Source: Blastocladiella emersonii ATCC 22665 (Eukaryota > Blastocladiomycota > Blastocladiomycetes > Blastocladiales > Blastocladiaceae). From it: 64,000 nucleotides of DNA. A program made the position numbers and the translations under genes. Positions within the stretch are counted from its first letter, which is position 1. Every line of letters starts with the position of its first letter. A model generated the notes under the pieces. That model saw only the letters and a list, made by a program, of their open reading frames with translations. It was not told the origin of the DNA and did not search any database. This document shows positions 22,245 to 33,167 of the stretch, in pieces. Where the stretch lies: positions 957,501-1,021,500 of the forward strand of contig JANHCV010000005.1 in assembly GCA_025594325.1 (NCBI GenBank). Direction: 5' to 3'.

Positions 22245-22263
22245 GGATGGACACACAAATGTA

Positions 22264-25200
22264 TTACACCGCTGGCCGCGGCATGAGATCGACGGCCCCA
22301 CCCGTGGCCGCCGCGACCCGCGCCGCGACCTCGGCCCAGCTCACGACCTTGAACGTCGCGTCGCGTACGACCCGGCTCTCATCCCCGGGCTTCGTCGTCG
22401 CGTCGTCGTGGACAACCACGAGCCCGGCATCGTACGGGCCGATGGCGGCCGACGTGACGGCGAGCGAGTCGGTCTTGGTGACCGCGTCGGTGCTCGGCCC
22501 GCGCGCGACGTGCAGGACGCCGAGCTGCGGCGTGGCGCCGTCGAGCACCCGCGTCACGTCGTAGATGGCGACGGCGTTCTGGCCCTGGCTCGACACCAGG
22601 AGGAACCGGCGCGCGTCGTTGGGGGTGGGGGACATGTACAGGCCGAGACCCTCAACGTCCCGCCGCAGGGTCCCGTTCGGGTGCGCGCCGACGGTCGCGT
22701 CGAGGAGCCGCGGCCACGCGGTTGCGCTACTCGCCTCGCGGGCGAGTTGGGGAGGCCAGTTTGGGATAGTGGGCGTGACGGGCACCCCCGCGTCGAGCCG
22801 GTACGCCCACACGCCGACGGCCTCCTCGCCGACGTACAGCACCCCGAGGTCCGTGTCGGCCTCGCAGTTCTCGAGCTGCGACCCGCGCCCGACCGTCCAC
22901 GACTTGCCCGCGCGCAGCCGCGGGACCGCCGGCTGCCCGCTGGCAGTGTCGGAGAGCGACAGCTGGTACTGGTGCGCGACGCCCGATTTGGTCGGGAGCA
23001 CGAGCCACGAGTCGGTGCGGTGCGCGCGCGGCGTGCTCGTCGTGTACGCGCACGAGCCGTACACTTCGACCCGCGCGGCGTCGAGCGGGATCAGGTGGTC
23101 GGTGAGCGGGACGAGGGCCGCGGGCGGCGGGTCGGTGGACGTGGCGGTGGTGCGGTTGCTGAGGTGCAGGAACGCGTCGGGGTCGATTCGCCTACATACA
23201 CCGCTCCGCGTCAGTCGCGTCCACCGTGAGTGAGGAACCATGGCGCGTACCAGACCGCGATCCCGTTAACCCCGCCCCTTACGCCCGCCACCGCGACATC
23301 CACGACCCTGACGACCTGCCCCGTCGTCTCACTCACGACAGGCACGTCGTACAGCACACTGACCGAGTTGAGCCCCGCCCCGCTCGGCACCCCCACAAAC
23401 CCGACCTCGCGCCCGCCGTCGACCAGCCACACGTGGAGCCCGCCGTCGCCGCGCGCATGGCTCTTGGTCGTGCCCAGGACCGCCGACGCGCCGCGGTGCG
23501 TCGGGTGCACGTACACGGCCGCGTCGTCGTTATCGTCGGCGCGCGGGCGGGTCGACGTCAGCGTGCGGTTGGCGGGGACCGCGATCAGGGTGCACCGCGA
23601 GCCGGTCCAGCCGGGCGCGCAGTGGCAGGTGCCCAGGGTAAAGGTGCCGTGCGGGCCGCAGTACGACGGGTCTGGGGCGGCGCACCGCGCGCCCGTGTAC
23701 CCCTCGAAGCACGCGCAGGTGCCCGTGGCGGGGTCGCACTCGCCGCTCCCGCTGCACGTAGAGCACGCCACCGCGGTGGTGAACATCGGGTCCACGACGC
23801 CCGGCGGATCGACGAGCGACTCGGGCAGCCGCAGGCCGCGGAGCACCTGGTCGAGCGGGAGGAGGCGGTACCCGGGCTTCGTACCACTCCCCTCGCGCTT
23901 CTTGGCGTGCACGGCCCACATGCCGTTCGGGAACAGCGACCCGAGCGCGAGCGAGGTGGCCGCCATGGCGTTGGTCCCGTGCGGCAGGTCCGGGAGGGCG
24001 AAATCGGCCGCGAGCCACCACCCACTTGGGGAGTGCGCGAGAAGGAGAAACTGGCCGTTGGCGCGCGAGACGAGCAGGAAGGCGGTACGTAGCTCGAGCG
24101 AGTAGAAGCCGAGCATCGACGCGGGTTTCGTCGCGGACCGCGTCATGGCGAGCGAGGACCACGAGGGCGGTGGGGCGGGGAGGTCCCCGCCGAGCGGGAC
24201 GGAGGTGATGGTGTCCATGGCGGCGGGCGCGAGGATGACGCGCGGCGTGGGGTCGGTGGAGGTCGGGCTCAGGTCAGCCTCGGCAATGGCGCCCCACGAC
24301 GTCGCGAACTGGACGCGGTGGCGGTGCAGCGGCGACAGGACGCACGCGGTCACGGTCTCGCCGGGCCGGAGTGGGAGGCGGACCGAGTGAAGCTATGTGA
24401 GGGTCGAGTGTGAGTTGTCGAACGCACGCGCAGACTCGAGGGAGAGAGCGTACCGGCACAATCGCCTCGCTGCCCGCCGTCGTATTCAGCGCGAGGAGGC
24501 GGAGCCCGCCGCCCTTTTCCGCGACCACGGCGTAGCTCACCACCTTCGCCGCCCCCGCTCCCGCGCAGATGGCCGTCACGTCCTCCTCGTCCAGTACGCG
24601 CGTCGCGCGCGGCACATGCATCCCGTTGGCGAGGACCGCGAACAACGTAAAGTTGGACGACACGGACGACCACGCGACGACAAACGGTTTCTGCGGGACC
24701 GCGGCGACCCACTTGACGCGGCCGAACGGGGCGCCGCGGCGCAGCGTCGGGAGCTCGCCGCCGCCCTCGCCGGCCAGCGGCTGGTCGAGCAGCGCCCACT
24801 CGAGCCCGCCCGCGACGGACGCGTTGGCCCACACGACGCCCGGCGCGAGCGCGTCAGCGGCAGGCGGCGTCACGAGCGCGACGCCTTTCCCGTCGCCCGT
24901 CGCGACCGTGTACGGGTACGTGGTCGCGATCGGCCACGGGCGCGCGCGGGACGTGGGTTGCCGCGCGAGGAGTGAGCGTAGGTCGCGCACGCGGCGGTCG
25001 GGCGTGGGCAGCGGGCGCTGCGCGAGCAGGAAGACGAGCACGACGAGGAGGGTGGACGCAATCAGCTTATCGCGCAGGCGGACGGGCGGCGGGCGGGCGA
25101 ACCGGATCCGCGACGTGCGACGGCGGTGGTGGGTGGGAAGTGCATCGATCAGACCGCGCGAGGAGCCGGCGTCGGTTCCTCCGCCCCACGGATCCTCGTC

Positions 25201-25377
25201 GTCGGGGCTCGGCCCTTCGGGCGTCAGTACGGGATCGGACGACATCCACGCGCCGTCGGTGCCGGTTCCCGCGGTGGTGACGAGGCGCACGCGGTCCGAC
25301 TGCGATGGCGGGCGCGGGCGCGGCGATGGGCCCCTTGCGGTCGCGGCGGCGAGTTCGTGTGCTTCCTGAGTTTTCAT
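22264..25377 (-). CDS. Membrane-anchored EGF-containing beta-propeller phytase
   Basis: Three exons: 25377-24454, 24392-23251 and 23191-22264 (introns 61 and 59 nt). The product is 997 aa. Order: a cytosolic Pro-rich tail; one TM helix (about residues 105-119, LIASTLLVVLVFLLA) after basic residues, giving a type II topology; a propeller-like region with several N-glycosylation sequons; two EGF-like repeats (about 518-575, GYTGARC and GWTGSRC); then a beta-propeller phytase domain (about 580-997). In that domain DDNDDAAVYVHP matches the Ca/phosphate-binding DADDPAIWVHP motif. DTDLGVLYVGEEAVGVWAY and EGLGLYMSP ... LLVSSQGQNAVAIYDV match later blades. Such enzymes hydrolyse myo-inositol hexakisphosphate in a Ca-dependent way. 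The first propeller may be a second, degenerate copy. Confidence 0.8.
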
Positions 25378-25985
25378 TGTAGTGTGCGGCGCGTGGAGAG
25401 GAGAGAAAGGCAAAGAAGGGTGCGTGAACGACGCGCTTTGGCGGGGTGGCGCGATCGGCGCGGTCATGCGCGGCACGTGGGCGACGCACCTGTCTCAAGC
25501 GGGAGACACTTTTGCTTCCGCCGCTGCCGCTCTGCCGCCTCTCCCAATCGAACGCGCTCATGTACACTGCCATGGCGCCAGCATGCCGCGCGCGCTCGGT
25601 GCAACGTGCCCGCGCGCGTGAGACATTTTACCCGGCGGGCGGGTGCCGGCCGCCATTCGCTGCTGCTGGGACACGCCGCCATGTGATCTAATCGAACGCT
25701 ATACGCCGTGATCTCGCCCCTCATCGAGCGCGCGCGCGACCAATCACCGCCCGACCAACCAAACCCTGCAACCCCACGCACTGCGCGTATGTAATGCCCG
25801 ATGACTCGCTGCCCGGCGCGCCACACCGCTGCACGCCGATTCGACGGCTCATGGAACTGACCGCCGCCACCGGGCTGCGCCGCAATCTGCGCTAGGCCTC
25901 GTCCCGTTGACCCGGAAGTGGCTTGGCCGCTGCAACCTTCTGCTGCGCTTCTTCACCCGCGACGCGCTGCCGCCTCCGCCCCACG
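25378..25985. promoter_or_regulatory. Shared divergent upstream region (phytase / homeodomain gene)
   Basis: 608 bp between divergent start codons. It contains CATGTGATC at about 25680 and several CpG-rich tracts. No TATA box or coding frame was convincing. Confidence 0.35.
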
Positions 25986-28900
25986 ATGGCGGACCCAGGT
26001 GTATCCGCGGACACCGGCTCCGGCTCCGGCTCCGGCACCCCGCACCCGCTGCCCCCGCTCCCGTTCCCGCTCGCGGACCGCACGTCGTCGGACCTGATCC
26101 GCGAGGACTCGCTCCTGCACCAGTTCATCAGCAGCGCCGCCGACCTGCACGACGACGGATCCGCTTCCGCTGCTTCCCCCTCCGCCTCGGCCTCTGCATA
26201 CGGCAACGACGCCCTGCTCCTGCTCCCGCCGCTTGCGGCCCCGACCCCACCACCCCCGCTGCCCGATCCCTCGTCCGGCGGCACGCCCGACCCGCACGCG
26301 TCGCTGCACTCGTCGCCCGCGGCTGCCGGCACCTACTACCGCGGGTACTACCACCACTACCCCGCCGCCGACGCCTCGAGCACCGGCTCCTCGCCGCTAC
26401 GCCGCCCGCTCGGCTCGCCGCCCGCGCAGTCGCCCGTGCTCCCCACGTCGCTCCCGTTCGACCAGCTCCTGTCGCAGACCGCGGCCACCGACACGGACGC
26501 TGACCAGCCGCGCTCGCTCGGCCCGCGCACGCTCTCGCTGCTGTCGCCGATCCAGCGCATCGCGTCGGCGTTCGGTAACGACCTGTTTGCGCCGGCGACG
26601 GGCTCCATCCCGGCAACGACGAGTCCGCGCTCGCCGCGACGACACGTGGTCGACCTCGAGCTGCACGGCGACTTCCCCGACAGCGGCGACGAAGGCGGCG
26701 ATCAGTTCCCCGATCACGCCCGTGGCGCGCACCTCCACCACCACCACCGGCCGTCGCTCCCGCTCGAGTCGTTTCCCTTCGAGAGCGACCTCGCGTCGGT
26801 TGAGCCACTGCGAGACACGGAAGAACTCGGTGGCGCGGCGCCTCCCCCGTCCCCGCCTGCCGCGGACCCGACCCACCGGGCCGCGCCCAATCGATCATTG
26901 CTGCATCACCACCGCCACGCGCTGCCGCTGGAACACCCGGCGCCGGCGCCTGCAGCTGCCGCTCCTCTCCTCCCGCAGCTGGCCCCGGGATCGGCGCGCG
27001 TCGCTCCGCCGCTCGACGTCTCCGCCGCCCACTTCCCCACCTCCGTCAACGGCAACTCGTTTGTGGCGAACGTCGGTCAAGACGAGTGGAACCTCTCGGG
27101 TACGCCTTTCACTTCTCTTCGTCTCCCTCGTCTGGGTCGTGGCGCACGGCGACCACGGGACCCCGCGCCGCGGCGACCGACGCGTTGCGTTTGAGAGTCC
27201 CCTTGCAGCCTCGCGACTTTGCGCGCCCTTCTTCCCCGCTTCCCCCGCCTCCCCTCTTCCCCTCTCACGCCCACGGTCCACGGCTCTCGCGCGCGCACCG
27301 GCGCCCTGCCCGCTTGCTTGTGTCTTCACCCCTCCACCACCACCTCGCCTCGCCGCCCTGCCCTTGCCCCGATCGGTGCGTGACCCACCGCGCCCGTGGA
27401 CCGTGGCCGCCGTGACCGGCGTGTCGATCATCGCCCTGCTCGTCGTGTCGTCATCGCAGTCCCATGCTAATACTTGTGTGCCCATGCTCTCTACCACGAT
27501 AGCCGAATTCCGCCACCTGCGCGACGAACTCGCCGCCGCCCACCTCACCACCGCTGCGGCTTCCTCGACGTCGATCATCATGGCCGGCCCTCCACCGCCG
27601 CCGCCACCGTCGTCGGCGCCAGCGCCGAACCTGCAGCCGATCATGGGCATGTACGGCCACCAGCAGCAACCGCAGCAGCAGCTCAGCTTCCCCGCCGGTC
27701 CGTCGCTGTCGAGCCTCCCGCTCCCGCAGCCGCACTCGGCGCCCGCGACCACGGTCAGCTTCGCGTCTCCGCCCCCGCCGCCGCCGCAGCAGCAGCAGCA
27801 GCAGACGTCGGCGCTCGGCTTCGTGACGACGCTCGATTCGCACTCGGGCGCCGCGTCGACGTCGCGACTCAGCTCGATGCCGCCGCAGCTCGCCGAGATC
27901 CCGGACTGGGCCCAGATCACCGCCGCCGCCGCTGCAGGGAACGCTGCGCTCCAGCAGCCGCAAGCACTTCCGCCGCTCCCGCCGCTGCCGCCGCAATCTG
28001 CCGCGGCGCCGTCGCCCGCGCAGAGCAAGAAGACGAAGAAGCTCGCGCCGAAATCGAAACCGAAACCCAAACCCGCGTCGCCGCCGGCGCGCGCGGGCAA
28101 CGCGCGGCCTGGGCGGAAGCCGTCCTCGTCCGGCGCCGGCGACCTCGACGAGCAGCACCGGTCCGACGACGATTTCGGCGACGGGGGCGATCTCGACGAC
28201 ACGGCGTCGACGCTGCGGCTCATGCAGTCCGCGCGCGCCGCCAACGCCGCGGCCGCGGCCGCCATGTCCATGTCCATGTCCGCGGGCCTGCCCAAGGAGG
28301 ACGACGACGACGGCGCGGGCGCAGGCGGCGCCGGGGCTGGGACCGGCCGCAAGAAGAAGAAGAAGAAGAACATCTTCTGCGCCGAGCACCGCGACTACCT
28401 GCTCAACTACTTTGCCACCGTGACCCGCACGCCCGACCGCGTCCAGCGCGACGATATCGTCAAGGTCGTCGGGACCAACGAGAAGACGATCCGGATCTGG
28501 TTCCAGAACCAGAGGCAGAAGATTGTGCGGCTCGCGCGGCGCAGCCAGCTCCAGGCGGACCGCGCGGCGGCCGAGCAGGCGGTCGCTGCGGGCGGGGGCA
28601 GTGGTGGGTTGGTGCCGGCTGCCGCTGTGCACCATCTCCAGGACCCCGACTTTCTCAACCACCCGTTCGCGCCCACACCTGTCATGGGGTCACCGGCGGC
28701 GGCGGCGTCGGCCGCGACGCAGAACGCGTACGGGTCCGGCCCGCTCGGGTCCAACATCGTCCTGCGGCCCGTCGCCGACATGCGCCAGCAGCCTGCGCAG
28801 CAGCAGCAGCACCACGAGGTCATGGTCCCGCCACGGCCACCGCCGCCGCCAGCGACCTCGACGGCGCAGTCCATACCGGCGCCCGTGCCCTCGCCCGGGT

Positions 28901-30090
28901 TCATGGTCCACCACCACCAGCAGCACCACGCGTCGCCGGCGTCCCAGCAGCAGCAGCAGCAGCAGCAGTTTGTCCCGCCACAACAGCCTCAGCACCAGCA
29001 GTTCCTCCCGCCGCACTCGGCCCCACACCACCACCAGCACCAGCACCACGCGCACCCGGCGGGCGGCGTGATCGGTTCCTCGGCCATCATGAACCGCGGG
29101 CACGTCCTGAGTCCCGTCACCCCGACCTTCATGCCGCCGCACTCTTCCTCGAGCGGCCAGCACCCGCACCCGCACCCGCACCCGCACCCGCACCACTACC
29201 ACCCGTACCACCATTCGGCGCACACCAACAACGGCACCTTCCGCCGCCCATCGTCGCAGCAGCACACGTCGGCGCCGACCTCAACCTCGACGAGCCCGTT
29301 CCAGCCCGCGCAGCTGCGCCCGGACCACGCCGCCGAGCCGAACCCGTTCGAGGTCGCGTTCACGGGCCCGTCGCCGCCCGTCCCGGCCGGGATCGCGTAC
29401 CACTACGGGTCCGTGGCGCAGACACCCACGTCGATGCAGTTCCCCGCGTCGCGCTCGGCGACGGGCACCCCGGGCCCCGCCGTCGGCGTGCATTACCCGT
29501 CCCCCGAGATCAAGCGGTACCCGCCCATCGCGCCCGCGCCGCCGCGGCAGCCGCAGCAGCAGCCGCCGCAGCAGCATACGCAGGCTGTGTTCGTCCTCCC
29601 GCAGCCCCCGCACGCCGGCGAGGACCTGTTCGCGGCGCTCCCGCTCCCGCCCATGTCGTCGCTCGCGCATTACGACGGCGGCAACGGCGGCAACGGGTTT
29701 GCGCCGCCGCCGCCGCCGCCGCCGGGCGGGCACCCGCAGGTCGGCGGCAACGGCGGGTTTGCGCCGCTGCAGCCGCAGGTGACGTCCGCGCTCGGGTTAT
29801 ACGACCCGACCAAGATGGGGGCGCCCACGGGGCCTGCGGTCGCGGGTCCGTTCCAGAGCGCGCCGATACCTCAGCACCACCACCAGTCGCTCGTCGCGGC
29901 ACTCCCACTAGAAGTACCCGCGTTCCAGGGCCACGGCGGCGTTCCCGGAAGCGCGTCGGTCACGTCGTCCATGTACGCGTTCGGGTCGCCGCACGGCGGC
30001 AACGGGACCGGGACCGCGACCGCGACCGGGAGTATGGCGGGCACGACCACGTCGTACCATGCCGGCACGACCACGTCGTCGTACGAGTGA
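25986..30090 (+). CDS. Large homeodomain transcription factor with low-complexity arms
   Basis: Exon 1 is 25986-27099 and exon 2 is 27503-30090. The intron is 403 nt, with a GTACGC donor, a TGCTAAT branch site and a GATAG acceptor. The product is 1233 aa. The homeodomain lies at about residues 655-720, after a (K)6 run: FCAEHRDYLLNYFATV, then DIVKVVGTNEKTIRIWFQNQRQK. Helix 3 is WFQNQRQK rather than WFQNRRxK; Trp, Phe and Asn51 are kept. The rest is poly-Pro, poly-His, poly-Gln and Ala-rich, with an uninterrupted CAG run at 28945-28968 and an (HP)n block, typical of intrinsically disordered regulatory arms. No TALE three-residue insert is evident. Targets cannot be inferred. Confidence 0.75.
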
Positions 30091-30558
30091 GGTCGCGGGC
30101 GGCGAAGGAGTGATGTAGAGTAGACGAAACGAGGTGAGGTGAGGCGAGAGAGAGTTAATCCATCAGTGGCAGTGCTTGCGCACGTTTGTATATGCGGACG
30201 AATGAATGAATCAATCGGTTGTACAGACAAGACTCGGTCGCCGGCGGCGGCGCGTGAAGGGCGGAGGGAGGCGAGCGAGCAAGCAAGCGAGGAGGACGCG
30301 CTGCGCCACCCGAGTACCGCCAGCAGATCAGACCTCCGTCCCCCTCGGCGCTTGGCTGCTCTCGACGCTCGACTCGGGACCAGGGCGCAGCAGAGCGCAG
30401 CGAAGGTGGAAGCCAAGTTGTACATTTTCGTTTTGCGGGGGGGCCAGAGGGGGGTAACAGCACAGAAAGGTGGGAAGGGACGGATCAAAAACGCTGCCGC
30501 TATTGTCGCCGCCGCCGTGGCAGCAGCGAGCGAGCGGGTCCACACGCCGGGGACAGGT
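30091..30558. other. Convergent 3' flanks, no gene
   Basis: 468 bp between the stop of the homeodomain gene and the stop of the four-TM gene. It holds GC-rich sequence and a G-run (GCGGGGGGGCC near 30437). The short open frames on both strands show no domain signal. I read it as two 3' UTRs. Confidence 0.4.
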
Positions 30559-31313
30559 CTAGTACGAGCGGGCGGCCGCGACGTACATGGCGATGTAGGC
30601 GCCCTACACGTCAAAGTGTCAGTGACGAGCTCAAGATCAGCAACGGCCGCAGAAAACGCACCCAGCCCATGATGCTGATCCACGAAAAGGCAACGGCGAT
30701 GGACAGGCGCGAGTGGCGCGGGACGCCGTCGCTGTCAATGACCTTGGAGCACGACACGGTCGATGCGTCGATGCCCGGGCTGAAGCGCTTGGTGAACTCG
30801 CCGACTGAGCCGCACGTCGCCGAGAGGCCGGCCGAGGTGTTGATGGCGAAGACTGTTGGGTTGCGGGATGTGAGCGGTTGCTCGCAGCGTACAGCACGGT
30901 CAAGCGAGCGTACTCAGAACGGTCAGGGCGACGACGGCGCCGCAGATGGCAAACGACCAGTACCAGCGCTGCTGGACGTTGGAGTAGATGTTCTGGGCCA
31001 TCTTGCCCGAGCGCTCGGCGTAGAAGTGGTAGCAGATGATGGCGACGGTCATGGCGAGCACGGTGAGCCCCGAGTTGATGGAGGTGCGGCACCCGGCGTC
31101 CTGCAGGAACAGGATCGGGTCGGCGAACTTGTCGGCGGTCATGTACAGCGTGCACACCTCGATGGCGTTGGTCATCGAGTAGACGGCGTAGCTGTTGAGC
31201 GACACGAGCAGCGACGTGGTCAGCGCCAGCAGCGTCTGCACGCCCAGCAGGATGAACAGGATCCGCCCGCTGTTGGCCGTCATGCGGTAGTAGAGCTTGT
31301 CGAGGACCGCCAT
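30559..31313 (-). CDS. Four-transmembrane protein of unknown family
   Basis: Three exons: 31313-30914, 30852-30662 and 30603-30559 (introns 61 and 58 nt; the last exon has 15 codons). The product is 211 aa. TM1 is ILFILLGVQTLLALTTSLL (about 18-40), TM2 GLTVLAMTVAIICYHFYA (about 81-98), TM3 WYWSFAICGAVVALTVLS (about 115-133), and TM4 spans the last splice (FSWISIMGWGAYIAMYVAA). The loop between TM1 and TM2 and that between TM3 and TM4 each hold Cys residues (CTLYM...GCRTS; ATCGS...VSCSK), a tetraspan-like plan. The tetraspanin CCG motif is missing. Function unknown. It is divergent from PPX1. Confidence 0.65.
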
Positions 31314-31614
31314 TTTCCGTGATTCCGTTGCAATATTTGATCCGTGGTTGCCAAGAGCGAAAGAGAGAGCGAGGATCAGCGGCCCATCACGCTACAAGGT
31401 GGAGAACGGCCACCGCAGCCACTTTCCCTCGCGAGGCTATCGTGCTGCAGCGGACGCACCCCATTGGCTGGATCCGGCCCGCACGTGCATTCTCGAACCC
31501 CGGAACCCACACCGCGAATCCGCGCTCACGTGCGTGGTGAAACCCGCGTTTTGCGCTCGCTGCGGCCAAGTCGCGTCGCCACGCCGCGCCTCTTGCTCCT
31601 TCTCATCACCCTCA
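31314..31614. promoter_or_regulatory. Shared divergent promoter (four-TM gene / PPX1)
   Basis: 301 bp between divergent start codons, with no coding frame I would support. CCATTGGC (a CCAAT-box-like sequence) occurs near 31460. Confidence 0.35.
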
Positions 31615-32820
31615 ATGAAAGAGCAAATGTCGTGCCCGACAGTCCGCGCATTCCTCGCGCAGGCGCGCGCACGCATCCTCGCCGGCGAGCGGCCCGCGTG
31701 GGTGGTCCTCGGCAACGAGGCGGCCGGTCTGTGATCCGCCACCCCTTGGGTCCCCGGCCGACCTGACCGTGCTGGATGCAGTGTAGACCTCGACTCGGCG
31801 ATTGCATCGCTCATCTACGCGTACGGGCTGCACCTCGCGACGGGCGCGTTCGCGGTGCCCGCGCTGCCGATCCCGCTCGCCGACTTGCCCCTGCGCACCG
31901 AGGTGACCGCGTTCCTCGACGACGGGCTGCTGCCGTGGTCCACGCTCTTGACCAGCGAGGACCTGAGCGTGCTCCTGCCGCTGATGGGCCCGCCGCCCGG
32001 CACGCACGTCGCGCTCGTCGACTTCAACGTGCTCCCGCCGTCGCTGCAGCACGTGTCCCCCGCCGTGAGCGCGATCCTCGACCACCACGCCGACGGCGGC
32101 CACTTCCCTGCGGCGAGCCCGCGCGTCGTCGAGGTGGTCGGGTCCGCGACCTCGCTCGTCGTGCGCCACTTCCGCGAGGTCTTTGACCGCCAGCCCGCCG
32201 CGGTCAAGGCCGAGATCGGCGCGCTCGCGCTCGGCCCGATCGTCGTCGACACGGTCAACTTTGACCCGGCCATGGCGCGCGCCACGCCCGTCGACGTCAC
32301 CGCCACCGAATGGTGCATGGCGGCCGCGGGGACCGACGTCGCGCACCGCACGGCGCTGTTCGAGCGGCTCAACGCCGCGAAACTCGCCATCGCGCACCTC
32401 GCGACGCGCGACCTCCTGCGCAAGGACTACAAGGAGTACGAGCTCAACGGCGCCGGTGGGCGGTACGGCATCAGCTCCGTGACGTGGGACCTCGACGCGT
32501 GGCGCGCCCGCGACGGGGCTGCCGCCGTGGCCAAGGACGCGCGCGAGTACCTCTCGCAGCGCGAGCTCCGCGCGCTCTTCATCTTCACGGCCTTCACCGA
32601 CGCGCGCGGCGCATTTGCCCGCCAGCTCGCCGTCGTCGCGCCCGAGTCCGGGATCGCGGACCGGATCGTCGCGGGGATCCAGGCCGGCGCGCCCGAGGTG
32701 CAGCTCGAGGTGGCTCGGGATCCCGAAGACGTGCTCCCCGTGCACAGCGTGCGCAACCTCAAGATGTCGCGCAAGCTGTTCCAGCCGCTGCTGCACCGCG
32801 TCCTCCTCGCCCGCCTGTGA
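31615..32820 (+). CDS. PPX1: Exopolyphosphatase Ppx1 (DHH superfamily)
   Basis: Exon 1 (31615-31726) and exon 2 (31787-32820), with a 60-nt intron (GTCTGT...GTAG) that splits the Asp codon of motif I. The product is 381 aa. The metal-binding motifs are NEAADLDS (about residues 34-41), VDFN (115-118) and LDHHADGGH (135-143), followed by a late DTVNFD and a DHHA2-type C-terminal domain (ELRALFIFTAFTD, EDVLPVHSVRNLKMSRK). Fungal Ppx1 removes terminal phosphate from inorganic polyphosphate using divalent metals. Animal prune proteins are relatives, but the size and DHH motif fit Ppx1. A second ATG four codons later is also possible. Confidence 0.88.
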
Positions 32821-33167
32821 GGGCGAGAATACACTTCCTAGATGATCATTGTCGCTCACGTCATCGCGGACACAACGGGCCGATCGGAAGCCCCAGCGCG
32901 CTGAGCCGTGCAGCAGTGCGTCGCCTTCGCTGATGAAACTCGCTTCACCTGGTGTGCAACAGCGATGCGCAGGTCGCTGCCGCCAATTTTGGTTGGTGGT
33001 CGTGGGTGCGCAGCAAACTCGCTCGCTGCCGTCTCGCTGACCTTGTTCATCCGGCTCCGTCCCCTGCCTCCTTCAAGAGCCGGGGCCAGCAGCGCACGCG
33101 GCTCTCGCTCTCCCACACTCCCTCATCTGCAACGTAGCGCGACTCGCCGCGACCGACTCGCCACTCG
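32821..33167. other. Intergenic, presumed promoter of the sugar transporter
   Basis: 347 bp between PPX1 and the transporter on the same strand. It contains short Ala/Arg-rich open frames on both strands with no domain signal. No TATA box was seen. Confidence 0.35.
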
